From Metamycoplasma salivarium (GTDB lineage Bacteria; Bacillota_I; Bacilli_A; Mycoplasmatales; Metamycoplasmataceae): a stretch of DNA of 64,000 nucleotides. A program made the translations under genes and the position numbers. The notes under the pieces are model-generated. The model was not told where the DNA came from. It did no database searches and saw nothing but the letters and a program-made list of their open reading frames with translations. Positions 45,803 to 60,413 of this stretch are shown piece after piece; within the stretch, counting starts at the first letter, position 1; every line of letters starts with the position of its first letter. The stretch lies in assembly GCF_900660445.2 (NCBI RefSeq), contig NZ_LR214938.2, positions 664,348 to 728,347 of the forward strand, given 5' to 3'.

Positions 45803-46232
45803 ACTTTGCTTAGATTTAGGAACAAAGACTTGTGGTTTTGCTATTTCAGATAATTTAAATATCATTGCAACCGGATTAGAAAACTATTTTTTTCAAGAAA
45901 AAAAATTTTCTGAAGTAATTAAAAAAGTTAAATGATATTTAAATGAAAGCCAATATAAAAATGAAATTGATACTATTGTTTTAGGTTATCCTCTTAGAAT
46001 GGACTTATCAAAATCAGAGCGAACATTAATGGTAGAAAATTTCAAGTTAATATTAGCAAAAGAAATTAATTTGCCAATCATTTTTCAAGATGAAAGACAA
46101 ACTACAATTAATGCTGAAAATATTTTGCAATCAGCAGGTTATTCTAAAACTAAACGTAAAACAAAAAAAGATTCGCTTGCAGCTCAACTTATTTTAGAAG
46201 ATTATTTAGCTTCTACTTATAATAAAGGATAG
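45795..46232 (+). CDS. ruvX: YqgF/RuvX-family putative resolvase / rRNA maturation nuclease
   Basis: A 145-aa RNase H-like protein: [14 protein letters not shown] (6-19), LGYPLRMD and [12 protein letters not shown], then the [14 protein letters not shown] ending. The family acts in 16S pre-rRNA end processing and was also proposed as a Holliday-junction resolvase. It is translationally coupled to alaS, as in bacilli. Confidence 0.92.
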
Positions 46233-46234
46233 AC

Positions 46235-46585
46235 ATGGAGAAAAACAAAAAGATAAATATTTATACCGAAGATAGAAAATTGCAACTTAAAAATCAAGAA
46301 ACAGGAGAATTATTCGTTTGTTATGCAATGTTTTCTCTTAATGAATTTGGCGAACAATACATTGTTTATACTGATGGATTTACAATAGTTCAGATTTCAA
46401 AGATTGTTGATGATAATTTCGAGATAATTACCGATGACAAAGAGTTAGAAATTTTTGAACCATATGTAGAGGAATTTTTATTAAATAATCAAATTAAAAC
46501 ATTAGATGGCAAAAAACTACTAACTGAAAGTATAGAAGAAGCTTATGAAGCAAATGTCGGTCCAATTGATGAGGATATTAACTAA
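46235..46585 (+). CDS. Acidic small protein, DUF1292/YrzB-like
   Basis: A 116-aa acidic protein. FVCYAMFSLNEFGEQYIVYTD (about 27-47) resembles the core strand pair of DUF1292 proteins (YrzB). The gene follows ruvX directly, the place yrzB holds in the alaS-yrrK-yrzB cluster of Bacillus; this synteny is my main support. Function unknown. It overlaps the next gene by one base. Confidence 0.65.
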   Translation: MEKNKKINIYTEDRKLQLKNQETGELFVCYAMFSLNEFGEQYIVYTDGFTIVQISKIVDDNFEIITDDKELEIFEPYVEEFLLNNQIKTLDGKKLLTESIEEAYEANVGPIDEDIN

Positions 46586-47301
46586 TGAATCCAAATTCAA
46601 TATTATCTCCGCAAGTTAAATTAGGATTGGGTATTTCAGCTGCAGTTGCTTTAATTATCGCTTTAATTGGAGTTGTTCTTACATTTTGATATAAGAAAAA
46701 GCTTCAAAAAAAATTTTATAGTCCTGATGAAATAGTTGAATTTGAAAAATTAAAAATAACTAATCCTAATTATGGCATTGTTTTAGAAGGCATAAAAAAA
46801 TATTATGATGTAATTTGACCTGATTTTTTTATAGCATTTTGTGTTAACACCATCTATTTAAATAAGTATAGTAATATATATGTCGAAGATGAAAATGATT
46901 ATTTATCAATTTCTTTAGCTGCATTGTCTTATCAAAATGTTAAACAACATATAGCTAATAAAAACAATATTAAATTGCAACAAATTATTAAAGAAAAACA
47001 AATTAGTGCTCAAGATTTTAAGATTAGTGATCAAGAAATTGCAAAAAATGAACGTTTTGATTTCATTTTAAATTTAAAAACAATCTCATTGCCTCAATCT
47101 ATTGATACTTTTTTACCTTATCTAAGTGATAACGGAATCTTATTATTGAACTTTTTTGATTTAAAACAAATTAAAGCATCAAAGGAATTCTTTGAAAAAC
47201 AAAACTTAAAATATGAAACACTAAAATTTGGGAACAAAAATGTTATACTTTTAGCAAAAAATAGCGTTCGAAATAAAATTAGTGATGAAAGGGAAAACTA
47301 A
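46585..47301 (+). CDS. Membrane-anchored putative methyltransferase-like protein
   Basis: A 238-aa protein with a single N-terminal membrane helix (about 13-36) followed by a cytosolic domain. The later strands (RFDFILNLKTI, YLSDNGILLLNFFD, KNVILLAK) resemble the C-terminal half of a Rossmann-fold methyltransferase, but the SAM-binding glycine loop is not obvious. I recall mollicute-specific entries annotated as putative methyltransferases of this shape. It is coupled by single-base overlaps to genes on both sides (the upstream acidic gene and greA). Confidence 0.6.
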
Positions 47302-47768
47302 TGGCACCAGATGATAAAATTTATTTAACTAAAGAAAGCTTAAAACAATATCAAGAAAGATTAAAACATTTACAAGAAGTTGCACGTCCTCAAGTGATTG
47401 AAGAAATTAAAGAAGCAAGAAATCAAGGGGATTTATCAGAAAATGCTGAATATGATTCTGCTAGAGACAAACAAGCAGCAATCGAAAATGAAATTGCAGA
47501 ATTACAACACATTTTAGATAATTATGAACTAATAAAATCAACTAACAATAATACTATTAGAATTGGTTCTACTATCGAAATTCTTTCTTTACAAAATGAC
47601 AAAATCCAAACTATATCAATCGTTGGTTCACTTGATGCAGATCCTTTTTCTGGAAAAATATCTAATACTTCTTCATTAGCAAAAGCTTTGATGGGCAAAA
47701 CTGCTGGTGATTTGGTTGAAGTTGATGCACCTACGAAATATAAAGTAAAAGTTCTATCAATTAAATAA
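47301..47768 (+). CDS. greA: Transcription elongation factor GreA
   Basis: A 155-aa protein with the coiled-coil N-terminal domain and its acidic tip (EARNQGDLSENAEYDSARDKQ, about 33-53), then the FKBP-like C-terminal domain. It rescues backtracked RNA polymerase by promoting transcript cleavage. The start overlaps the preceding stop (TAATG) and GAAAGGGAA is upstream. Last gene before the rRNA operon. Confidence 0.96.
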   Translation: MAPDDKIYLTKESLKQYQERLKHLQEVARPQVIEEIKEARNQGDLSENAEYDSARDKQAAIENEIAELQHILDNYELIKSTNNNTIRIGSTIEILSLQNDKIQTISIVGSLDADPFSGKISNTSSLAKALMGKTAGDLVEVDAPTKYKVKVLSIK

Positions 47769-47772
47769 TTAC

Positions 47773-47812
47773 AAAATAGGCTAAAAAAGTCTATTTTTTT
47801 TATAAATTTTTT
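47773..47812 (+). terminator. Intrinsic terminator after greA
   Basis: AAAATAG pairs with CTATTTT around GCTAAAAAAGT, followed by a long T run. Together with the AT-rich stretch after it, it separates greA from the rRNA promoter. Confidence 0.7.
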
Positions 47813-48071
47813 TATCTTTAATATAAAATACAAATGCTATAAAACAATATAGCCATTTTATTTGAGCATTTTAATGATTTTCGCACATTTTTTTGATGCA
47901 AAAAATTGTGCTAAAAAACTAATTTAAAAAAATATTTTTATTTTTAAGAAAAAAATTATTAATGTGTATAATTAATATTGCTATTTTTTATTTAGCAAAT
48001 AGTTCTTTGAAAACTGGATACGAATACCATTAACGTCAATTTTAAATAATTACAAAATAACAAGACAGAAC
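47813..48071 (+). promoter_or_regulatory. rRNA operon promoter and leader
   Basis: An AT-rich region ends in TATAAT at 47967-47972, a likely rRNA promoter -10, with transcription starting near 47979. The leader contains GTTCTTTGAAAACTGG (48002-48017), a boxA-like antitermination site (TTCTTTGA), and the left arm of the 16S processing stem. No protein gene is seen between greA and the 16S gene. Confidence 0.7.
48010..48033 (+). other. 16S processing stem, left arm (pairs with 49639-49668)
   Basis: AAAACTGGATACGAATA-CCATTAA is complementary to the region after the 16S gene, TTAATGG-(6-nt bulge)-TATTCGTGTCCAGTTTT. The two arms would form a long duplex enclosing 16S rRNA, the usual RNase III cleavage substrate. 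Confidence 0.85.
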
Positions 48072-49596
<1,525 letters not shown>

Positions 49597-49810
49597 ACGG
49601 AGTACAAAAAGAAGTTATCCATACTTCTATGACTAAAGTTAATGGATTTAATATTCGTGTCCAGTTTTGAGAGAATTATTTCTCTCTTTTGTTCTTTGAA
49701 AACTGAATTAGACATTGAAAAATTATCAAATCAATATAATATTTCAAAGTTTAGATCAACCTATAGAATATTCTAATAGACAAACAATAGGTCATACATT
49801 ATATTTATAC
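49597..49810 (+). other. 16S-23S internal transcribed spacer, no tRNA
   Basis: About 214 nt. It holds the right arm of the 16S stem (49639-49668), a second boxA-like GTTCTTTGAAAACTG (49691-49705), and the left arm of the 23S stem (49691-49713), which pairs with 52739-52761 with one mismatch. No tRNA gene is present. Confidence 0.85.
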
Positions 49811-52711
<2,901 letters not shown>

Positions 52712-52738
52712 AATTCTATAGAGTAATTTAGATTATTA

Positions 52739-52761
52739 GTCTAATTCAGTTTTCAGAGAAC
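52739..52761 (+). other. 23S processing stem, right arm (pairs with 49691-49713)
   Basis: GTCTAATTCAGTTTTC-AGAGAAC is the reverse complement, with one mismatch, of GTTCTTTGAAAACTGAATTAGAC before the 23S gene. The duplex brackets 23S rRNA for RNase III-type processing. Confidence 0.85.
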
Positions 52762-52767
52762 AATTTA

Positions 52768-52795
52768 AATTACTTCCCTAGGGGAAGTTTTTTAT
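52768..52795 (+). terminator. rRNA operon terminator
   Basis: ACTTCCC pairs with GGGGAAGT across a TA loop, followed by TTTTTTATTG. It comes right after the 23S processing stem, so the operon ends without a 5S gene. Confidence 0.9.
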
Positions 52796-52860
52796 TGCTT
52801 TTATTAAAAATGTAAATAAGAATTTAAGTTAGAACTAATGTATAATTTTTATGCAATTTT

Positions 52861-52934
52861 AGGGGATTAGTTTAATGGCAAAACTGAGGACTCCAAACCC
52901 TCTGTTGCGGGTTCGACTCCTGCATCCCCTGCCA
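52861..52934 (+). tRNA. tRNA-Trp (anticodon CCA)
   Basis: Cloverleaf with acceptor AGGGGAT/ATCCCCT, anticodon loop CTCCAAA (CCA), T-arm GCGGGTTCGACTCCTGC, discriminator G and encoded CCA. One anticodon-stem pair (31-39) is A-C. It reads UGG only; UGA decoding needs a UCA tRNA that is not in this window. Confidence 0.93.
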
Positions 52935-52957
52935 TATCATTTCAAAATGAACTTATA

Positions 52958-52994
52958 AGGAACTTAAAAATCATTAAGCTTCTTATTTTTTTCT
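52958..52994 (+). terminator. Probable terminator after tRNA-Trp
   Basis: AAGGAACTTAA pairs with TTAAG-C-TTCTT around AAATCA with a one-base bulge and two mismatched or wobble positions, followed by ATTTTTTTC. Confidence 0.65.
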
Positions 52995-53102
52995 CAAACT
53001 TTTCACATTACAAGATAAATTTATTAAAAAACCTTATAAAATTATAAAGTAATACTAAACTAAAAATTTTTACTTTTTAATTGAATAAAAAGAGGAGATA
53101 AT

Positions 53103-54017
53103 ATGGACATAAAAATGCCTTATAAGCAAACAAATTTTAAAAAATCAGTTATTTTTTCCGATGTTGATGGAACATTATATGATGTCAGCAAAACGCCAAT
53201 GCAAGAAACTATTGATGACATTGAATTTGCAATTGCAAATAATAGTGATTTTAATCTTTGCACAGGTAACCCATATTATGAAAGAATGCAAGATTTATGT
53301 CAAAGAGTTCATGCTCATTATATTATTGCCTCTTCTGGAGCGCATATTTATGATGTATATGCTAATAAAACAATTTATACAAACGCAATTTCTTTTAAAG
53401 AACTTAAAAAAATTATCGAAGCATTAAAAGAAATTGATTGCCAATTAGCTTTCTGAACACAAGATAAATATTTTTTGCTAAAGAAAGAAAGTGGTTGAAA
53501 TGAAGAAATAGTTGATTATCACTTTATTTCAAAAGAAAACCAAAGGAATATTCCTAAAGTTTATGCTAATGAGTCTATTGATCCACTAAAAATTGAAATT
53601 TATGCTGATAATTATGAAAACGTAGAATTTAAACTTGCAAAAATTTATAAAGCTATTAAATATATTAAAACTGTTGAAATTATTGTTACTTCAACAAATA
53701 TTGAAATTCAAAACAAAAATGTTAATAAAGCTTCTGCAATAAAATGAATGCTAGAAAATGTTTATCAAAATGATGATATAACTACAAATGATATAATGAC
53801 AATTGGTGATAGTAATAATGATTTAGCAATGCTAAAATTAGCAAATTACTCTTATGCGATGGCCAACGCATCAAAAGATGCTTTAAATTCAGCACATTAT
53901 TTTACAAGTTCTGTTGAACAAAATGGTTTGGGTGAAGCTATAATTGATTATTTATATCGTTGCAAAAATGTCGTAAAACAATACATTTTACATAAAATTG
54001 GAGGTAAAAATGTTTAA
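53103..54017 (+). CDS. HAD-superfamily (Cof-type) hydrolase
   Basis: A 304-aa protein with HAD motif I FSDVDGTLYD (about 18-27), motif II CTGNPYY-like, and motif IV IGDSNNDLAMLKLA (about 235-248) with a type IIB cap. Such enzymes dephosphorylate sugar phosphates, nucleotides or flavin precursors. AGAGGAGATAAT precedes the ATG. It overlaps the next gene by 8 nt and so heads an operon with an unknown acidic protein and a HipA-like kinase. Confidence 0.88.
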
Positions 54018-55140
54018 ACCATTTAATAAAGAAGACAAACAAATTAAATATTACTCAATAAAAATTAAAGATTCAAATATATTTCATGACCCTTTTGAAT
54101 TTATTTGGGATGATAAAATTTCAGCAGTAAGATCAATACCTATTAAAAATGGAATTAATGCAAAAAATGTAGAGATTATTGTTTCTGATACATTACCTAT
54201 TTATACTTTTATTTTGTTAATGGAGATGTTTTGTTTTAGAGATAGTCTTTTGTCAATTAGTTTTTTAACGTATGATAATAGAATGATAGTTTCACCAGTA
54301 TTAGAAGATTTTAAAGTGGATAATCCAAAATTTGTTGATTGTAGTGGACTAATTAGAAAATTATTTACAACCTTAACTAAAGAAAATAAACCTTTGCATT
54401 GGTCAGTAATGTTTAATAATGGACTATTTTTGGCATACGATTTAGAAGTTTCAATAATTCCTAAACATAAAGTGCCATCAAATTTCGCAAATAATTTTGC
54501 CTTAATTTCTCATGATTTTGATTATAAAAATGCAGTTTTTTCAATAATTGACGATAATGAACGTAAAGAAATTTTAAAAAATCTTAGAAAATACAATACA
54601 TATCTACCATTTTTAGAAGAATTTAAAGTTAGAAATACATCTCAAAAAGCATTTGTGCTTAATAAAAAATTCACTGATGATGACATTATTGATTTTCTTG
54701 AATATGGTTTAGATGAAGCAGATGATGATGAAGATGAATTTGATGAACCATCTACTAATACTAAAAATGGTGAAAATGTATTCGACAATTTTGCCGAAGG
54801 GCTTGGCCAAAACTTTGGTTTTCCGCTTAATATTGACCAAAGCATAAAGATGGAAGAAATGTTTGAAAATATGGTTGAAGAATTATATAATGCTGCTAAA
54901 TCTTCTGGAATTTCTGATGAAGATATGGAAACATATTTTAGAGAATATTTCTCACAATTTGCAAAAATTACTCCTACTGGATTTGCAAATAACAAAGAAA
55001 TGCTAGATAAATTAATTGCAATGCTTAAAAATGTTCAAAAGAAGAATAATAAAACTTCAAAAAACGATAAAGGTGAAAATACAAACAAAAAAGATATTTC
55101 AAATGATGATTTGTCAAATGAAGATAAAGAAATAAATTAA
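54010..55140 (+). CDS. Acidic protein of unknown function, kinase operon
   Basis: A 376-aa protein that I do not recognise. The N-terminal two thirds (1-235) look like a mixed alpha-beta domain. Then comes a very acidic linker, EADDDEDEFDEPS (about 238-250), a helical segment EEMFENMVEELYNAAKSSGISDEDMETYF (two short pieces, about 282-312), and a Lys/Asn-rich disordered tail. GGAGGTAAAA precedes the ATG. There is no signal peptide or membrane segment. Its tight placement between a phosphatase and a kinase suggests it could be their target or adaptor, which is inference. Confidence 0.65.
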   Translation: MFKPFNKEDKQIKYYSIKIKDSNIFHDPFEFIWDDKISAVRSIPIKNGINAKNVEIIVSDTLPIYTFILLMEMFCFRDSLLSISFLTYDNRMIVSPVLEDFKVDNPKFVDCSGLIRKLFTTLTKENKPLHWSVMFNNGLFLAYDLEVSIIPKHKVPSNFANNFALISHDFDYKNAVFSIIDDNERKEILKNLRKYNTYLPFLEEFKVRNTSQKAFVLNKKFTDDDIIDFLEYGLDEADDDEDEFDEPSTNTKNGENVFDNFAEGLGQNFGFPLNIDQSIKMEEMFENMVEELYNAAKSSGISDEDMETYFREYFSQFAKITPTGFANNKEMLDKLIAMLKNVQKKNNKTSKNDKGENTNKKDISNDDLSNEDKEIN

Positions 55141-55141
55141 T

Positions 55142-56305
55142 ATGGAATATATTTTTAGAAATAAAGACGTTGATTGTTTTTCATTTTCATACAATGAAAA
55201 AACGAGTGAAATTTTACAAATAATACCTTTAGAAGGATTTTATACAATACCTTTAATTTTGCAGTCTAAAAATTGTGATATTTTAAGAAAATATCTATTT
55301 TTTTATCGGCCAATTCCTCTAACTAGACCTAATTTTAAAAATATGTTTTCACAATCAATTGATTTAATGAGTCTTTATGATCGCTATTATGGTTTAAATT
55401 TAGAAGATACATATTGAATTGTGCCTAAAAAAGATATTGCATTAAAATGGAGTGAATTAAATTATTTTGATAATTTTAAAAATGATTGCTCTAATGATAT
55501 GCTAGAAAAAAAGTGCCGTTTGTTAGTTACAGATCGTATTGTAAAATATAATTCGCCTGATTTCTTTACTAATGGTGATTTACTAAAAACTTGGATATTG
55601 CGTGACAATAAGAAAATATTACTTAAAGATAATTCGTATTTTAGTAAAACTATTCCAATGTTAGAGATTTATACTGAATATTTTGCATATCAAGTAGCTT
55701 CATATTTATCCTTAAATGCAATTTCCTATGATATTGAAATGTTTAATAAAAAACTTGTCAATTCATCTGAAATTTTTACAAATGAAAATAGAATCTTTTT
55801 GCCATTTAGCGTTTTAGTTGATGAAAATAACAAGAAGAAAATTGTTATTGAAAAAATTAAAAAAATTTATGGTAAAGAGCAATTTGAAGATCTAATGGTT
55901 TTTGATGCTTTAATCTTTAATGTCGACCGTCATTTGGGGAATTTTGGTGTTTTAGCTGATCCTAAAACCTTGCAAAAAATAGATAATGCTCCTATTTTTG
56001 ACAATGGTAAAAGTTTGATTTATGACTTTAATATTTATAAAGGAAAAATTGGTAAAGAGTATATTTATGGATATGCATCAAATAATACAAAACTTTACCA
56101 AAATTTTGATGTTCAACTTATGGAAAATATTCAAAAAAGACATTTAAAATGATTGAATGCATTGTTTGATTTTGATTTTAAAAATCATCCGATTTATCAT
56201 CCCCACAAAAATTATTTTAATATGTTAAGAAAAACCTTTAAACTAAGAATTAAACAAGCATTAGAAATTTTTAACAAAAAATTCGTTAAAAAAGCAACAA
56301 ACTAA
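55142..56305 (+). CDS. HipA-like protein kinase
   Basis: A 387-aa protein. The C-terminal half has HipA-type kinase motifs: ILLKDN (K162, likely ATP-binding lysine), EYFAYQVASYLSL (179-191), the catalytic loop FNVDRHLGNFG (259-269, with D262 and N267) and the metal motif IFDNGKSL (285-292). HipA kinases phosphorylate targets such as glutamyl-tRNA synthetase and act in toxin-antitoxin or persistence systems. The N-terminal 95 residues are different from HipA. No HipB-like helix-turn-helix antitoxin is next to it. The gene begins one base after the acidic protein ends. The fold call is from motifs only. Confidence 0.7.
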
Positions 56306-56380
56306 CAATAAAAAAATGGAGAATTTAATTTTATAAATTAACATATAAATAAAATATGTTTTGCTATAAAATATAGCAAT

Positions 56381-59200
56381 ATGATTGAAAAAATAATTAT
56401 TAAAGGTGCAAAAGAAAATAATTTAAAGAATGTAGATGTTACCTTACCAAAAAACAAATTCATTGTTTTTACCGGATTAAGCGGTTCAGGAAAATCTTCC
56501 CTTGCATTTAATACTATTTATGAAGAAGGAAGAAGAAGGTATGTTGATAGTTTGTCAAGCTATGCTAGACAATTTTTAGGTGGAACTAAAAAACCTGATG
56601 TTGAAAGTATTGAAGGATTAAGTCCTGCAATTTCTATTGAACAAAAAACTACTCATAACAACCCTAGAAGTATAGTTGGTACTGTTACTGAAATTTATGA
56701 TTATCTAAGGCTTTTATATGCAAGAATTGGAAAACCTTTTTGTCCTACTCATAAAATAGAAATTACTGCACAAAAATTAAAGGATATTATTGGCTCTGTT
56801 TTTAAATATCCAGAAGGTGAAAAAATTTATATTTTATCACCAGTCGTAACTAATGAAAAAGGTTCACATCAAGTTTTACTTGCAAAATTAAAACGTGATG
56901 GTTTTTTAAGGGTCAAGATTAATGGAGAAATTTTTGAATTAGACAAAGATATTAATCTTGATAAAAATAAAAAATGAACAATTGAACTTGTGATTGACCG
57001 TTTGGTTTTATCACCCGACCAATTAAGTAGAGTTTCTGAAGCAATTGAAAATGCATTAGAATATTCAAATGGTCTTGTTACTATTGAAGCTTTATCAAAA
57101 GAGAAACGAACATTTTCTATTCAACATAGTTGTGAGTATGGCGATTTTGATATGCCTAAGATTGAACCAAAATTGTTTTCTTTTAATGCTCCTGCTGGAA
57201 TGTGCCCAAACTGCAAAGGGTTAGGATATTTACAAAAAGCAAGTTTTGACTTAATTGCACCTGACAAAAATTTATCAATTAATGAAGGAGGAATTAAATA
57301 TTATAAAAATTTAGTGGGAACGCAAAATCTAGAATGACAAGAGTTTGCCAATCTTATGGATTTTTATAATATTGATTTAGATACACCTCTTAGAGATTTT
57401 TCTGATGAAGAACTAAATGTTATTAAATATGGCTCATATGAAGAAATTCCTATGGTTAGGATTTCAACTTCTGGCAATAGATATGAAGGAACTAGATTTG
57501 TTGAAGGTATTTTACCAAAAATTGAACGTAAATATATGGAAACTGTTTCAGAAGAATATAAAACTTACTATAAAAAATATTTAACAGATACACTTTGTCC
57601 GGAATGTAAAGGACAACGTTTGAATAAATATGCACTAGCTGTTAAATTAGATAAATTGAATATTTTTGAACTTTCAAACAAATCAATTGATGAATTATTA
57701 CAATTTATTGAAAATTTAAAACTGACCGAATATGAACAAGAGGTATGTAGCTTAATTTTAAGTGAATTAAAACATAGACTTGAGTTTTTGATTAATGTTG
57801 GTTTGAATTATTTAACATTAAATCGAAAAGCTGAAACTTTAAGTGGTGGAGAAGCCCAAAGAATTAGATTGGCTACACAAATTGGTTCTGCCTTAACTGG
57901 AGTTTTATATGTTATGGATGAGCCATCAATTGGACTTCATCAAAAAGATAATCAAAGACTTATTAATTCTTTAAGAAAAATTGTTGATATTGGTAATACT
58001 TTAATTGTTGTTGAACATGATGAAGAAACTATAAGAGAAGCAGATTATATTGTTGATATTGGACCTGAAGCCGGTGAAAAAGGCGGGAAAATTGTTGCAT
58101 ATGGCTCACTAGAAGATATTTGTAGTGCACCTGAATCAATAACTGGTAAATATTTATCGGGCGTATGACAAATTGATGTGCCAAAAACTAGAAGAAGTGG
58201 AAATGGCAAGATTTTAACATTAAAAAATGCTACAGCGAATAATTTAAAAAATGTAACAGTTGGTTTTCCCTTGGGCAAATTAATTGTTGTAACAGGAGTT
58301 AGTGGTTCAGGAAAATCATCACTTGTTAATGAAGAATTATCAAATGCATTAAATAAATATTTAAATTCTGCTGCATATGATATTAGAGACGATAAAAAAC
58401 TTGCTGGACAAATTAATGTTGATGCTTTAATTTCAGTAAATCAATCACCAATTGGAAGAACACCACGCTCAAATCCAGCAACTTATACATCTTTATTTGA
58501 TGATATCCGTGAAATTTTTGCAATGGTAGAAGAATCTAAAGAAAAAGGTTTTACCAAATCTAGATTTTCATTTAATGTGCCTGGTGGCCGCTGTGACAAA
58601 TGTTATGGTGATGGTGTTTTAAGAATTGAAATGCATTTTTTACCTGATGTTTATGTAGTTTGCGACCATTGTGATGGTAAAAGATATAATCTAGAAACTT
58701 TAGAAATTAAATATCATGGTAAAAATATTAATGATGTCTTAGAAATGACAGTTGCAGAAGCTTATGCATTTTTTATAAATCGTCCTAAATTAAGAACAAA
58801 ATTACAACTTTTAATGGATGTTGGCCTTGACTATATTAAATTAGGTCAATCATCAACTACTTTAAGTGGTGGAGAAGCCCAAAGGGTAAAACTTGCAACT
58901 TATTTGCAAAAGAAGCCTACTGGTAAATCACTTTATATTTTAGATGAACCAACAACAGGACTACATACTCATGATGTTAAAAAGTTATTATCCGTTTTAA
59001 ATCGAATTGTTGACAATGGAGATACCGTTTTAGTCATTGAACATAACCTAGATGTCATTAAAAATGCTGATTTTATTATTGATTTAGGTCCTAATGGTGG
59101 TAAAAATGGTGGTCAAATTGTAGCAACTGGAACGCCTGAACAAGTTGCTAAAAATGAAATATCATATACTGCTGAATATTTAAGAAAAATTCTAAAGTAG
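56381..59200 (+). CDS. uvrA: Excinuclease ABC subunit A
   Basis: A 939-aa, full-length UvrA. Two ABC modules: Walker [10 protein letters not shown] (32-40) and GVSGSGKSS (about 636-644), signatures LSGGEAQR in both halves, and zinc-binding CPNCKG, CPECKG and CDKCYGDG...CDHCDGKR. It searches for DNA damage with UvrB. There is no Shine-Dalgarno; a TATAAA box at 56365-56370 puts the transcription start next to the ATG, so the mRNA is probably leaderless. Confidence 0.97.
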
Positions 59201-59218
59201 ATAAAGTATAATTTTTAT

Positions 59219-59266
59219 TGCTGCGTACGTTTCGAATTTCATTTTGCGTACCAGCATTTTTTATTT
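59219..59266 (+). terminator. Terminator after uvrA
   Basis: TGCTG-C-GTACG pairs with CGTAC-CAGCA (one bulged base) around a loop of about 17 nt, followed by TTTTTTATTTTT. Confidence 0.7.
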
Positions 59267-59267
59267 T

Positions 59268-59299
59268 TAAAAAATCCGGGAAGTTCTCCCAGATTTTGT
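59268..59299 (-). terminator. Terminator of the lepA operon (minus strand)
   Basis: AAAATC-GGGA type stem: minus-strand AAAATCTGGGAG pairs with TTCCCGGATTTT around a 4-nt loop, with a T-rich tail on the minus strand. It directly follows the UPF0154 gene stop. Confidence 0.7.
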
Positions 59300-59524
59300 T
59301 TATTTTGCATTTTGCATTGAACGCATAACTTGTTTAACTTGAGCCTCAGAAGCCTTACGGCCCATTTGAGCAAACATAACACGAATCATTTTTTCAGTGA
59401 TTGGTGGATTTTCTTTTAATTGTTTATCATATTTTTTCTTAGTAAAAAATAATCCTCCAACGAAACCACCAATTGCTGCTAGAATTGGCAAGATAACTAA
59501 CAACACAATTCCTCATGTAGGCAT
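59300..59524 (-). CDS. UPF0154 (YneF-like) membrane protein
   Basis: A 74-aa protein with one N-terminal membrane helix (about 5-27, ending GGLFFTKKKYDKQLKENPP) and a conserved soluble part ENPPITEKMIRVMFAQMGRKAS, the UPF0154 pattern. Start ATG 59524 has GAAGGGGAAATAAA upstream; TGA encodes Trp at residue 4. Function unknown but widely conserved in Firmicutes and mollicutes. Confidence 0.9.
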
Positions 59525-59525
59525 T

Positions 59526-60413
59526 TTATTTCCCCTTCCATACGGTTTTTCTTAAAACAATGTAAATAATAAAAGGTATTATTAGAAGTACAAGAATACT
59601 TATGAAAAATATTTTAGCATAAAATCTATGAGCCTTAGACTTCTTTTCTTGCAAATCATTGTAATCCATTACTTCATTCCCAAAAAATGATTGAATATCA
59701 ACAAGTCTCTTTTTTCTAAAAATTGTTAACGCAATATGCAAAATCAATGAAACTAGCATAATTGCGCATAAAACATAAACAACAGCCATTGGATTTTTAA
59801 AAGTATTGTCAATTCATTTTTTGAAATGCAAACCTTTTCAATCAACGTCTTTTAAACCATAAAAAATTAATGTAAAAAGCCCCACATAAAAGATTATTGC
59901 AACAACAAATCAGGTTCTTCTAACTTGTTTCATAATCAATTTACGATATAGTAAAGTAATAAAAGGTGGGGTGCTAATAGCCCCTCTTCGAATACTTTCT
60001 CTATAAAATACAACACTGCGAGAAATTCCAATTAGTTCAATTAATTCAATAATAAACATATAAATTGAAAGACCTAATAAAATTACTGGAATAATATAAT
60101 GTCCTCATTTAACTTTTCCATCATTACTAAATATTTTTGGAGCTGCAGCAAAAAGAATACAAAATAATAAACTAAAAAAAGCAACAATACTTGAAATGAT
60201 AATTGAAGCTAGTTTGACATTTCTTTCTAGACGGAAAACTTTATAAATTCCATTAGGAATAATTCCCTCGGGATCAACTAACTTATTTTTAACACGATCA
60301 GAAGATAATGCCTTAGTTTGCAATGTTTCGTAAGCAATACGATTTGCAGTTGTTTCAGTTGCAAATTCAGCTGACCTTTGAATTGAACCACTTACAATAG
60401 GTTTAAGTGCCAT
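59526..60413 (-). CDS. Multi-pass membrane protein, mollicute-type, unknown function
   Basis: A 295-aa protein. A polar N-terminus of about 70 residues precedes four hydrophobic helices (about 72-92, 104-125, 162-180 and 208-230), with a last one near 265-285. Several TGA-Trp codons interrupt the frame under the standard code. It starts directly after the lepA stop (TAA-ATG) and ends one base from the UPF0154 start, so the three form one operon. I recall similar mollicute-only proteins but no function. Confidence 0.7.

Noticed and set aside
54642..54995. Serine-rich 117-codon frame opposite the acidic protein gene
   Set aside because: It is the antisense image of acidic codons; there is no start signal, and the sense frame continues an operon.
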